From Ulvibacter algarum (GTDB taxonomy: Bacteria > Bacteroidota > Bacteroidia > Flavobacteriales > Flavobacteriaceae), in assembly GCA_947488905.1 (NCBI GenBank), contig CANLBJ010000009.1, positions 1 to 64,000 of the forward strand: a DNA stretch of 64,000 bases, given 5' to 3'. The notes under the pieces are model-generated. The model had not been told where the DNA came from and did no database searches. It was given only the letters and a program-made list of their open reading frames with translations. The position numbers were made by a program, and so were the translations under genes. Numbering within the stretch: position 1 is the first letter of the stretch; each line of letters starts with the position of its first letter. Positions 50,569 to 59,687 of the stretch are shown piece after piece.

Positions 50569-51981
50569 GTGGATTATAAAACAGAGAAATATACCGTAAT
50601 AGATGTAGAGACTACCGGTGGTGTAGGTAATGGTCGTATGACAGAAATATGTATCATAACCATCGAGAATATGCAAATAACAGACGTTTGGTCTTCTTTA
50701 ATAAACCCAGAGTCTTATATACCTCGTAACATTGTCGCACTTACTGGTATTACAGATGATATGGTTGCAGATGCACCAAGGTTTTGTGATATAGCTGCAA
50801 TTATAGAACAGAAAACTAGAGACGCCATATTTGTAGCTCACAACGTTAATTTTGATTTCGGTTTCTTAAAAAAAGAATTTGGATTAATAGGTGCCTCTTT
50901 TTCACGAAAGAAGCTTTGTACCGTAAGATTGTCACGTAAACTAATACCTGGTTTGCCTTCATACAGTTTAAGTAAACTATGTAGATCTGTAGGCATATCT
51001 CTTTTAGGAGCTCACCGTGCAGAAGCAGATACAAGAGCTACAAGCACCTTATTTTTAAGTTTGCTAGAGAAAGATGCAGTAACAGACTTTAATGTAATCT
51101 CAAACTTCTTAAATAAAACTTCAAGAGAAGCTACTTTACCGCCTCACATAAACTCTGACGACTTTAATAAACTACCAACTACGGCCGGGATGTATTTGTT
51201 TAAAGACAAAAAAGGGAAAATGCTTTATGTAGGTAAAGCAAAAAATATAAAAAAAAGGGTACTGTCTCATATCTATGCAAAAGCACAAAAGTCAAAAGAT
51301 ATGTGTGCAGAGACACATCATTTAGACTTTGTAGAAACAGGTAATGAGTTATGTGCTTTATTATTAGAAGCAGATTATATTCAGCAATTTTATCCTAAAT
51401 ATAACAGAGCGCAAAAGCGCCCTATTAAGACATTTCAAATTATATCTTACACAAATAGGCTAGGAGTAGAGCAGATTGCTTTGGGCGAGAGTCGCAGTAG
51501 TACAAACTCTGTGTATACTTTATACAATAAAATAGCAGGTATAGAACTTTTAATATCTCTATGTAAAAAATATAATTTATGCCCTAAGTATTGTGCCTTG
51601 CAAACCACAAATGACCCTTGTTCTCATTATAAAATCACAGACTGTAATGGCGTGTGCTCTGGCGATGAAGAGCCAGCAGATTACAACAAGCGTGTTTTTG
51701 AGGCTTTAGACGCATTACAAAACACGAGAGATACTTTTATCATTAAGCAAGAAGGAAGAACAGAAGAAGAAAACGCAATCATTCTTGTTAATAATGGCGA
51801 GTATCAAGGTTATGGTTTTATTGATAAGACAGAGACAATTACAGATTTTAATGACTTCGGAAATGTTATAACTCGCTATAAAAACTCTTATCACACTACA
51901 AAGATTATAAACGTGTTTATGAAAAAAGAAGCTTCCGAAAGATCTATAATAAGACCTGTAACAGAAGCTACAATTAATTAA
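50569..51981 (+). CDS. DnaQ-like 3'-5' exonuclease fused to GIY-YIG (UvrC/Cho-like) nuclease
   Basis: A 470-residue protein with a GTG start codon. The N-terminal DEDD exonuclease domain (about 5-175) has TVIDVETTGG, VAHNVNFDFGFLKKEF and GAHRAEADTRAT. The GIY-YIG domain (about 200-290) has TTAGMYLFKDKKGKMLYVGKAKNIKKRVLSH and LLLEADYIQQFYPKYN. A C-terminal region with Cys pairs (LCPKYCALQ, DPCSHYKITDCNGVCSG) may bind metal. The architecture is known in Bacteroidota and Actinobacteria and resembles a polymerase-epsilon-like/Cho DNA-repair nuclease. Confidence 0.9.
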   Translation: MDYKTEKYTVIDVETTGGVGNGRMTEICIITIENMQITDVWSSLINPESYIPRNIVALTGITDDMVADAPRFCDIAAIIEQKTRDAIFVAHNVNFDFGFLKKEFGLIGASFSRKKLCTVRLSRKLIPGLPSYSLSKLCRSVGISLLGAHRAEADTRATSTLFLSLLEKDAVTDFNVISNFLNKTSREATLPPHINSDDFNKLPTTAGMYLFKDKKGKMLYVGKAKNIKKRVLSHIYAKAQKSKDMCAETHHLDFVETGNELCALLLEADYIQQFYPKYNRAQKRPIKTFQIISYTNRLGVEQIALGESRSSTNSVYTLYNKIAGIELLISLCKKYNLCPKYCALQTTNDPCSHYKITDCNGVCSGDEEPADYNKRVFEALDALQNTRDTFIIKQEGRTEEENAIILVNNGEYQGYGFIDKTETITDFNDFGNVITRYKNSYHTTKIINVFMKKEASERSIIRPVTEATIN

Positions 51982-52257
51982 GCATATTCTATGCTCGAGG
52001 CAATTGTTTATTAAAATATGGAATACCTACTATGAATGATATATTGTTATACTTGCCTTTATAATATGCATAACTCTCAAATACCTCTCTTAATGTAAAT
52101 TAAATGTTTATTATAACCTCTGGATTATCAGTTTTATAAAAGTTTGTCTCTCTTATAATTTGGCAACTTTTTAACAAGAGGGTTTATTAAAAATTAAAAT
52201 TATGGCACAGTGATTGAATTATAATTTTCAAGAATTATTAATTTAAATAAAATTACT

Positions 52258-52746
52258 ATGAAAAACATAATAAAAAAAGCAGTTCTATTTAGCTTCGTTG
52301 CAGTATTAGGATTAGGAGTTTCTACAGCACAAGAAAAAGAAACAAAAGAATTACGTAAAAAAGCGCATACAGAGTTTATAGAAAGTCTAACGCCAGAGCA
52401 AAAAACGCTATTTGACAATCAAAAAACGTTACAGAAAAAGCATAAAGCTGCACTAGAAGCAACTTATACAAAAGAGCAGTTAGCGCTTTCAACTAGCAAA
52501 GGTCATTCTCGTAGAGGTATTAGTAAAGAATTAAGAGCAACTTATTCAGATTCGCAAAAGAAGATGATTCAAAATCATCGTGAGATAGCTAAAAATGAAA
52601 GAGAAGTTTTTAAAGCATCATTAACAGATGAGCAAAAAGAAAAATTTGCTAAAGAAGGAAAAGGCAAGAAAAGAAAAATGATGAAAGGGAAGAAAAAAGG
52701 TAAAAAGAAAAAATTAGATTCTTCAATAAAGCCTAGCAATAAATAA
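52258..52746 (+). CDS. secreted LTxxQ-motif (Spy/CpxP-like) basic protein
   Basis: A 162-residue protein with a signal peptide ending near VSTAQ. The helical mature part carries two LTxEQ motifs (SLTPEQKTLFDNQ, SLTDEQKEKFAKE), as in Spy/CpxP-like periplasmic chaperones. The last 35 residues are Lys-rich (GKKRKMMKGKKKGKKKK). It is common in Bacteroidota as a hypothetical protein. About 270 bases upstream hold no gene and presumably its promoter. A terminator follows. Confidence 0.75.
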   Translation: MKNIIKKAVLFSFVAVLGLGVSTAQEKETKELRKKAHTEFIESLTPEQKTLFDNQKTLQKKHKAALEATYTKEQLALSTSKGHSRRGISKELRATYSDSQKKMIQNHREIAKNEREVFKASLTDEQKEKFAKEGKGKKRKMMKGKKKGKKKKLDSSIKPSNK

Positions 52747-52764
52747 AAGCTTACCAGTATCAAT

Positions 52765-52799
52765 AAAAAAAGTAAAGTCATTTGGCTTTACTTTTTTTT
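52765..52799 (+). terminator. rho-independent terminator
   Basis: AAAAAAAGTAAAG pairs with CTTTACTTTTTT around an 8-base loop, ending in a T run, about 20 bases after the LTxxQ gene. Confidence 0.82.
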
Positions 52800-52950
52800 G
52801 TTTTAACCACAACCACAAGAGAAAACAATCTGTTACTGTTTCCCTATCATCAAAACTTCACACAACTAGTGAAGCCTTTTGCTTTTTTACTACTGAAATG
52901 TACTTTATATATTTACCTTGAGTGATACCTGAAATGAGCATGTTATTTTA

Positions 52951-53577
52951 CTAAACCAAATCACCAAACATAACGTGACAACCTATAAATGCAATTACAG
53001 ATAAAATAATACCGACTAAAAAGATATTAAACGATTTACGAAGTAGCTTAAATTTACTGTCAATGGTTTTTCCTAAGTAGTATGTGTCTTTTGCAATAGT
53101 CTTATAAAGTTCGTCACCTTCATTCATTAAATTAGTAATATTTTCTACATATTCACTTTCTTCCATATCTTGAAAATTTCCGTAGAACATTAAGTTATTA
53201 GTTTCACTTTTTCCGTGTACTAATTCTGGTCGAGTTGCAAAAATGGCAAAAGCAATAGAAGCCAAATTTGTAGCCAAAATCATAATAACAGGATAAATAA
53301 GATGCGGGTCTGCGCTTAATTGACTCATTACTGTACCTAGTATTATCGATAAAATTAAGGCGTTAATTGATATTAGAATATTTGATTTTGTATCAATCAT
53401 TGTATTTAAGGTGTATTGGTTTTTAGACAATAACCTGAATAATGTTTCTACACCTCTTTCTGATCTTGGCGCTACTTTTGCAAGTTTCTTTTTTAGCTGT
53501 TTTAGAGCATCTTTATCAATATTTAATTCGTCCATTAAATATTTGTCTTCTGCCTTTTCTTTAGATTTATTACTCAT
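52951..53577 (-). CDS. Pycsar-type transmembrane effector (DUF5706-like), orphan
   Basis: A 208-residue protein. After a charged N-terminus, helix 1 has the family-typical YTLNTMIDTKSNILISINALILSII. A second membrane helix (YPVIMILATNLASIAFAIFATRPE) follows closely, then a soluble part, then a last helix (FNIFLVGIILSVIAFIGCHVMF). This is the layout of the Pycsar effector family PycTM, membrane proteins that in defence systems respond to cyclic CMP/UMP. No nucleotide cyclase or HD-domain gene is adjacent. It may have another role, or its cyclase may lie elsewhere. Confidence 0.8.
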   Translation of the reverse strand: MSNKSKEKAEDKYLMDELNIDKDALKQLKKKLAKVAPRSERGVETLFRLLSKNQYTLNTMIDTKSNILISINALILSIILGTVMSQLSADPHLIYPVIMILATNLASIAFAIFATRPELVHGKSETNNLMFYGNFQDMEESEYVENITNLMNEGDELYKTIAKDTYYLGKTIDSKFKLLRKSFNIFLVGIILSVIAFIGCHVMFGDLV

Positions 53578-53780
53578 AATTAAGTCTCTTTATTTATGTT
53601 GTATCTTGATAATTAACTTGTGTTAAGTTTTGATTAACAGTGAGATATAGTGTAGTGATGTTACATTAATCATGAGAGTGGTTTCTGTTGTTTTAAGTAT
53701 TGTTACTCTATAAAAAATCAAGTTGTAACTTCTATTAACTAATACTAATTTTACATTAGTATAGAACTTTAATTATATAG

Positions 53781-54524
53781 TTAAGAATTTTTAAAGGCAT
53801 CTACCACCTCTTTAAAAAAGCCAGTTGCCGCTGTCACATCTACATTTTTTGCTGGAAGAATAGCGCCAGTAAAACCGTCACTTTTCCATGTTCCATTTTT
53901 AAGCGCTGCAAAATTAGAAGGGTTAATGCCTTTATTATTTTTATATCCTGAGGCATATAAGTAAAAATCATTACACAATGTATCTGGTATTGCAAGGCCT
54001 AGTCCTACAGTAACCTCTGTAGAGGGTAACAGATCATAAATACCCGTATCAAAATGATGTGGCCATATTCTTATTGATGCGTCTAATTTATTTTCTTCTA
54101 CAAATAGCTCTAATGTAGTTTGAGCTAGCTTTCTTAAATTTAATAGTTCATTTAATTGAACAGTGTCAGAAAGTTTAAAAACATAACTAGATGTTATAGG
54201 GTAGGTACCCTCATAGTGAAAAGAATAGATATACTCTTTATTGAGATATAACATTGCTTTTTCATTTAACCAGGTCAGTACTTCTTCGTGACTTTTTCCA
54301 TCTAAGGCTAGGGTAGTGGTTTCATTTTTAGATTTCCATTCTAGCGAGAATGAATTATAATTAAACCTAAGTTCATCTCCATTTTCTGAAAGAGGATGGG
54401 TTATTAAACAACCTGAGTTCTTGTCAAACCCTACATTGGTATGACTGTCATCTTCTTTTTTTTCAACAAACTGGATTCCTGCTGCAGCTAAATATTGGGC
54501 TGCTAAATATGTTTTTTCTATCAT
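53781..54524 (-). CDS. conserved protein coupled to the Rieske-glutamate synthase
   Basis: A 247-residue soluble protein with no signal peptide. The N-terminus is helical (MIEKTYLAAQYLAAAGIQFVE). The middle shows beta strands, and IRIWPHHFDTGIYDLL is the most distinctive segment. The end contains SDGFTGAILPAKNV. I do not recognise a family with certainty. It overlaps the upstream FMN-binding glutamate-synthase-like gene by 4 bases (ATGA), so the two products likely act together. Confidence 0.72.
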   Translation of the reverse strand: MIEKTYLAAQYLAAAGIQFVEKKEDDSHTNVGFDKNSGCLITHPLSENGDELRFNYNSFSLEWKSKNETTTLALDGKSHEEVLTWLNEKAMLYLNKEYIYSFHYEGTYPITSSYVFKLSDTVQLNELLNLRKLAQTTLELFVEENKLDASIRIWPHHFDTGIYDLLPSTEVTVGLGLAIPDTLCNDFYLYASGYKNNKGINPSNFAALKNGTWKSDGFTGAILPAKNVDVTAATGFFKEVVDAFKNS

Positions 54525-56131
54525 TTTATTCCTGCATAATTAATACCTGTTAATTCACTCATTTCTTTATTATAAGTAGATAAGTCTTGATGGTTAAATT
54601 TTGTAACATCATCATAACCACAAGCTCTTGCTACTACTTTTATTAGATTATTAGTTGCATCAAAAAAGTTGTGCAATTGCTTTGCAGAAGAATCTATAAT
54701 TAATCTACTACGCAAAGATTCTTTTTGGGTGGCAATACCTACGGGACAGTTATTACTACCGCAAGCACGCATACCTAAACAACCAATAGCTTGTAATGCT
54801 GAGTTTGATACTGCAATAGCATCTGCTCCTAACATCATTGCTTTTGCAAAGTCTTCTGCTACACGTAAACCTCCTGTAATAACAAGTGTAACGTCTGTTG
54901 CGCCTACTTGGTCCATATATTTTCTGGCTCTAGCTAGGGCCGGTATGGTAGGTACATTTATATGATCTCTTAAAATAGTAGGAGCAGAGCCTGTACCGCC
55001 ACCACGACCATCAAGAATGATGTAATCTACACCTACATCAAGTGCAAATTGTATATCTTTTTCTATGTGGCTGGCAGCTATTTTAAACCCAATAGGAATA
55101 CCACCTGTACGCTCTCTTACTTTATCAGCAAATACTTTAAAGTCTTCTACGGAATGAAAATTGGGGTTTGCCGCTGGCGATATGGCTGTTTCTCCTTCTT
55201 TTAACCCTCTAACTTCTGCAATCTCTTTACTTACTTTACTACCTGGTAAATGACCACCAGTTCCTGTTTTTGCACCTTGCCCTCCTTTAAAATGAAATGC
55301 TTGCACATTATCTAATTTGTCCCAAGAAAAACCAAATTGCGCAGAGGCTAATTCATAAAAATATCTTGAATTACTGGCTTGTTCTTCTGGTAGCATTCCA
55401 CCTTCACCAGAGCAAATACCTGTTCCTGCTAGCTCTGCTCCTTTAGATAATGCAATCTTTGCCTCACGAGATAGTGCACCAAAACTCATATCACTCACAA
55501 ATAAAGGCATGTCTAATTCTAATGGTTTTTTTGCTTTTGGTCCAATAACCACTTTACTGGCTACAGATTCTTCATCTAATAAAGGTCGTGTAGCTAATTG
55601 TGCTGGTAAAAACTGAATATCATTCCATTTAGGTAACGTGTTTCTATCTACACCCATAGAAGCAGAAAAACCGTGATGCCCTATGTTTTTTAAACCATTT
55701 TGTGCTAACTCTTTAATATAACCGGTATAAGGTTCTGTCTCTTCTGGGTGCGTATCTGCATAGGCTCCTAGATATTCATCACGATTAAATGGCTGTGGAC
55801 TATTAACTAAATAGGCGTCAATTTCAAATTCGTCCACTAATAAGTTATCACCTTCTATCTTTGTAGAAAATTTATGAAGGACCTCTTTGTTGTTGTATTC
55901 AGAAACACCAGAGTCTACACGATAATCCCAACCGTGAACCCCGCAAATTAAGTTGTGTCCATCTACGTGACCGTCAGACATTAGAGCACCTCTGTGTAAA
56001 CACCTTCCGTAGAGAACAGATATGTCTTCATCAAATTTTACAATCACTAAATCTAATCCGTTTACAAGTGCGTGAACAGGTTCTTTGTTAACTAACTCGC
56101 TTACTTTTGCTATTACTACTGCTTTTTTCAT
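54521..56131 (-). CDS. Rieske [2Fe-2S] domain fused to FMN-binding glutamate-synthase-like domain
   Basis: A 536-residue protein. Residues 1-105 are a Rieske domain: the first Cys-x-His at Cys44/His46 (RCLHRGAL) and the second at Cys63/His66 (ICGVHGWDY). Residues about 130-536 are the FMN- and Fe-S-binding part of glutamate synthase (PLFVSDMSFGALSREAK, GGQGAKTGTGGHLPG, DGRGGGTGSAPT, VITGGLRVAEDFAKAM, ACGSNNCPVGIATQ). It lacks the glutaminase domain, so it is not a complete glutamate synthase. The N-terminal Rieske domain implies a dedicated electron input. The substrate is unknown. Confidence 0.9.
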   Translation of the reverse strand: MKKAVVIAKVSELVNKEPVHALVNGLDLVIVKFDEDISVLYGRCLHRGALMSDGHVDGHNLICGVHGWDYRVDSGVSEYNNKEVLHKFSTKIEGDNLLVDEFEIDAYLVNSPQPFNRDEYLGAYADTHPEETEPYTGYIKELAQNGLKNIGHHGFSASMGVDRNTLPKWNDIQFLPAQLATRPLLDEESVASKVVIGPKAKKPLELDMPLFVSDMSFGALSREAKIALSKGAELAGTGICSGEGGMLPEEQASNSRYFYELASAQFGFSWDKLDNVQAFHFKGGQGAKTGTGGHLPGSKVSKEIAEVRGLKEGETAISPAANPNFHSVEDFKVFADKVRERTGGIPIGFKIAASHIEKDIQFALDVGVDYIILDGRGGGTGSAPTILRDHINVPTIPALARARKYMDQVGATDVTLVITGGLRVAEDFAKAMMLGADAIAVSNSALQAIGCLGMRACGSNNCPVGIATQKESLRSRLIIDSSAKQLHNFFDATNNLIKVVARACGYDDVTKFNHQDLSTYNKEMSELTGINYAGIK

Positions 56132-56596
56132 ATATACTTATGTTTTAATATCTTTTAATAGGCAAAGCCCATTACAAATGCGATTCTTCCTCCATCGGTA
56201 CTATTATAGTACCCTAAATTTAATGTAAATGTTTCTATGATGCTAATAAATAGGTGGTTAGAAGCTTTTGTGTGCCGTTTTGCTGTTGTAGTATCGTAAT
56301 AATACAAAGTTTTCTAATTCTTGTGTGATAGCATAACAGCAGACTAATAATAGTAAGCTTGCTAAATAATACTTTATGATAAAAAAATATGTATTTATCT
56401 TGGTCGTTAAGTTGTATTACAAAGTAGTTGTCGTAGAGCTAATTGCCTCCTTACATTATTAATGCTTGTGGGCTATTCATTCTATACATATTAAAATAAC
56501 CCCATTTGTTTTATATGGTCTTTAATTAATACAACTGCAAAGACACAGATCTAAATAGATTAGTCTGTTTGAAGGAAAGAAAACTTAATTAAAAAA
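56132..56596. other. gene-free interval of about 465 bases
   Basis: I see no coding frame of convincing composition, no tRNA and no hairpin with a T run here. It is AT-rich and lies between the Rieske-glutamate-synthase gene and the thioesterase gene, both on the minus strand. It presumably holds the promoter of the Rieske gene. Confidence 0.5.
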
Positions 56597-56986
56597 TTAA
56601 TCTACAATGGCAATAGGTTTTTTGTCATCACCAATAGCTACAAAAGTAAAGTAACCAGTTACAGCTTTACTACGCTCGTAACTATACATATCTTCCATAA
56701 AAATATCTACTTGCACTACACAACTAGTACGACCTACTTTACTCACTTGAGCAACGAGTTCTATAATAGTACCTTGAGGTATGGGACAGGTAAAGTCAAT
56801 TTTATCTGTAGACACTGTAACTACTTTTTTTCTACTGAAACGTGTAGCACAAATAAAACTAGCCTCATCCATCATATGTAGTGCCGTCCCTCCAAAAAGG
56901 GTATCATAATGATTTGTAGTATTAGGAAACACTGCTTTAAAAATTCTAGTTTCGCTGCGTTTTTTGAGTAATTCTAATTTTTCCAT
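56597..56986 (-). CDS. acyl-CoA thioesterase (hotdog fold, YciA-like)
   Basis: A 129-residue single-hotdog acyl-CoA thioesterase. Features: RIFKAVFPNTTNHYDTLFGG, TALHMMDEASFICATRFSRK with the conserved Asp, VVTVSTDKIDFTCPIPQG and the C-terminal YFTFVAIGDDKKP. It hydrolyses acyl-CoA to free acid and CoA. It is divergent from the nitroreductase gene. The length is normal for a one-domain YciA-type enzyme. Confidence 0.9.
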   Translation of the reverse strand: MEKLELLKKRSETRIFKAVFPNTTNHYDTLFGGTALHMMDEASFICATRFSRKKVVTVSTDKIDFTCPIPQGTIIELVAQVSKVGRTSCVVQVDIFMEDMYSYERSKAVTGYFTFVAIGDDKKPIAIVD

Positions 56987-57075
56987 TATAATTTATCGTG
57001 GCATCAAGACTAACGATGGTACTTGTTAGAAAGTCGATGATTAAGTATTATTTTTGCGTTTCAAAGATACAGAAT

Positions 57076-57711
57076 ATGGCTTCGGAAATTATACAAAAAT
57101 TACAATGGCGTTATGCTACAAAAAAGTTTGATGCTAGTAAAAAACTTTCGCTAGAAAAACTAACTGTTTTAAAAGAAGCTTTTAATCTCACCGCAACTTC
57201 TTATGGCCTCCAACCCTTAAAAATGGTGATCATTTCCGAAGACAAAATGAAAGAAGACCTTGTGCCATTAACAATGGGTCAAGCACAAGTAAATGACTGC
57301 TCGCACGTTTTAGTACTTTGTATAGAAGCAGCAATGACGGGAGATTACATAAAAAAATATTTTAATAAAGTAGAAGATCTTCGTAAAACACCAAGAGAGA
57401 TTTTAGCACCCTTTGAGTCTTTTTTGACCACTTCTTTTTCAGAAAAAACTGAAGCTGAAGTTAGTGCATGGATGTCTAAGCAGGCATATCTTGCGCTAGG
57501 CAATTTACTAACGGTCTGTGCACTAGAGCATATAGACGCTTGTCCTATTGAAGGTTTTGAGCCTGCAAAATATGATGACTACCTTGGTTTAGAAAAATTA
57601 GGATTAAGATCTGTATTAGTATTAACAGTGGGTCATCGTGCAGAAGATGATATGTTTGCTGCAATGAAAAAGGTGAGACGTGGTGTAGATCGTGTTGTGA
57701 TTGAGCTATAA
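57076..57711 (+). CDS. NAD(P)H nitroreductase family flavoprotein
   Basis: About 211 residues from the ATG at 57076 (MASEIIQKLQWRYATKKFD), the family-standard start; the frame extends upstream to 56998 without support. FMN-binding features of the NfsB group: WRYATKKFDASKKL, TATSYGLQPLKMVII, LALGNLLTVCALEHIDACPIEGFEPAKYDD, and LTVGHRAEDD. It reduces nitro compounds or quinones, or acts as a dihydropteridine reductase; the specific substrate is not visible. Confidence 0.9.
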   Translation: MASEIIQKLQWRYATKKFDASKKLSLEKLTVLKEAFNLTATSYGLQPLKMVIISEDKMKEDLVPLTMGQAQVNDCSHVLVLCIEAAMTGDYIKKYFNKVEDLRKTPREILAPFESFLTTSFSEKTEAEVSAWMSKQAYLALGNLLTVCALEHIDACPIEGFEPAKYDDYLGLEKLGLRSVLVLTVGHRAEDDMFAAMKKVRRGVDRVVIEL

Positions 57712-57923
57712 CTCTTGCAAAGTGTTATATATAATAAGTCTTAGTATCTTTGGCAAATGAATAAAAATAGAGAATCATAATTCCCTATGGAAAATTAATG
57801 GTACAGAGTCAAAAAATAATATTTCTTCTAGAGTTAGTTCTAAAGGAAGAACAGGGAATTTAGAAACTCAAAATATGTTAATTGATAATTAACTGTTATT
57901 CTCTTCAGTAAAAAAAAAATTAT

Positions 57924-58457
57924 ATGTCTATCTATAGAAAACTTGCAAAAGTGGGGCCTACGCTTTTTAAGATGCAAACCCTTTTTAAATATGGATATAA
58001 TTTTTCGCCTATGTACAGACGTACTACAGCTAGAGTTCTAGAGGTATCTGAAGATATAAGGCTTGTAAAAATTAAACTCCCCATAAGTTATAAAAACAAA
58101 AACTATCTAAATTCAATTTTTGGCGGGAGTATGTTTTCTGCGGTAGATCCTATCCCTATGGTGCAATTAATACAGCAACTAGATGATAACTATGTAGTGT
58201 GGGACAAATCTGCTGAGATATTATTTAAAAGACCTGCTAAAGAAGACTTGTATGCTACGTTTATCTTTACAGAAAATGAAATTAATGAAATTATAGATCA
58301 GGTCGCAGCTAATGATGAAACAGAAATGGTAAAAACAACTGAGCTCACTAATAAAGATGGGACTATTGTTTATTGCATAATTAAAAAGACTATTTACATA
58401 GCAGAAAAAGAGTTTTTTAAACAAAAACAAAAAGAGAAGTCCTTAGTAAATAAATAA
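57924..58457 (+). CDS. DUF4442 hotdog-fold protein
   Basis: A 177-residue protein with the DUF4442 signature (YKNKNYLNSIFGGSMFSAVDPIPMVQLIQQL). DUF4442 proteins are thioesterase-like hotdog proteins of unknown substrate. The C-terminus is Lys-rich. A gap of about 210 bases precedes it without visible features. Confidence 0.82.
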   Translation: MSIYRKLAKVGPTLFKMQTLFKYGYNFSPMYRRTTARVLEVSEDIRLVKIKLPISYKNKNYLNSIFGGSMFSAVDPIPMVQLIQQLDDNYVVWDKSAEILFKRPAKEDLYATFIFTENEINEIIDQVAANDETEMVKTTELTNKDGTIVYCIIKKTIYIAEKEFFKQKQKEKSLVNK

Positions 58458-58528
58458 AACTACCTGCTCTAGATTATACAGCATGCTTTTGTGAGATCTA
58501 TTTTAGAAAAGTGAAATTTTTCTTTAGT

Positions 58529-58729
58529 TTATTGATCTTCATCTTTTTTTACTTTTCCGGCATTAAACATTACAAAAACACCATATGCAGCTAATACTAC
58601 ACCAATAATTGTACAAGAAAGAGAGTATATAGAAGGATAATCTAATGTTAAAAAAGTTAATCCAATTATTGTAAATAGGCCTCCAATACTTGAAATAAGA
58701 CTTCCTTTATTTTCTTTTTTTTTGTCCAT
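58529..58729 (-). CDS. small two-helix membrane protein
   Basis: A 66-residue protein with a charged N-terminus (MDKKKENKGS), two hydrophobic helices (about 12-29 and 36-56) and a charged tail (GKVKKDEDQ). The positive and negative ends and clean hydrophobic spans support a real gene. No family is recognised. It is transcribed on the minus strand, upstream of no obvious partner. Confidence 0.6.
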   Translation of the reverse strand: MDKKKENKGSLISSIGGLFTIIGLTFLTLDYPSIYSLSCTIIGVVLAAYGVFVMFNAGKVKKDEDQ

Positions 58730-58835
58730 AATTATCTTTTGTTTTTTGAGTGTCAGACTCTATTGTTTGGTGCAAGCTAAAGTTTTTTTTCTTCACCTGT
58801 ACATAGTTTTTATAACTAACCCTTGTTTAAGCTGG

Positions 58836-59546
58836 CTAACTCATAGGTACTTCAATTAAGAGTATCTGTGATTTTTCTAGAGCCTTAACATTAAATGACA
58901 TTGTTTCTGAAATGCCAAAACCGTCACGTTTATCTAATATTTGATTATTTATTACTGCTTTTCCTTCTATTACAAATACATAAACACCATTTGTGTTTTT
59001 GTGTACTTTATATTCTTTAGTAGTGTCTTTGTCAAAATTTGCAATATTGAGCCAAGCATCTTGATTAATCCAAGTTCCTGCATCTTCTTTATTAGGTGAA
59101 ACTATCTGTTGAAAATCGTTTGGTTTAGCGCCATCATTCATATTAATTTGCCCATAACGAGGTTCTAATCCCATCTGTCTAGGCATAATCCAAATTTGCA
59201 AAAACGCTACAGAATCATTTTGACTTGCATTTTTTTCGCTATGAGTTACACCTGTACCAGCACTCATAACTTGAACATCACCTTTTTTTATGATACTCTC
59301 GGTTCCCATACTATCATTATGTTTAAGGGTTCCTGATAGGGGTATGCTAATAATTTCCATATCATTATGTGGGTGTTTCCCAAAACCCATTCCTCCAGAT
59401 ACGCTGTCGTCATTTAGAACTCTTAAAACCCCAAAATTCATACGTTTAATATTGCGATAATTTGCAAAACTAAATGTATGATAACTTTCTAGCCAGCCGT
59501 GATTTGCGTGACCTCGACTATCTGCTTTGTGATACGTTGTTTTCAT
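58836..59546 (-). CDS. pirin family protein
   Basis: A 236-residue bicupin protein of the YhhW-like pirin group: HANHGWLESYHTFSFANY, the metal-binding HPHNDMEIISIPLSG, then VMSAGTGVTHSE. His58-His60-type ligands and the later His/Glu are intact. Pirins are iron-binding; some have quercetinase activity, others regulate transcription. The function here is open. Confidence 0.92.
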   Translation of the reverse strand: MKTTYHKADSRGHANHGWLESYHTFSFANYRNIKRMNFGVLRVLNDDSVSGGMGFGKHPHNDMEIISIPLSGTLKHNDSMGTESIIKKGDVQVMSAGTGVTHSEKNASQNDSVAFLQIWIMPRQMGLEPRYGQINMNDGAKPNDFQQIVSPNKEDAGTWINQDAWLNIANFDKDTTKEYKVHKNTNGVYVFVIEGKAVINNQILDKRDGFGISETMSFNVKALEKSQILLIEVPMS

Positions 59547-59687
59547 AATTTTGTAATATTAAAGATTGGGATAAATGTCTTAATTATCTTGTTTAAACAA
59601 ATAATAAAATCTAAATCTTTACAAAGATACACGAGTCATTAATTAAGGCTATACTAGCCATGTTTTTTATCCTTTTTTTGTAGTGTT

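Noticed and set aside
52951-53577. Active Pycsar defence system
   Set aside because: No pyrimidine cyclase or other defence gene is nearby, so only an orphan effector-like protein can be claimed.
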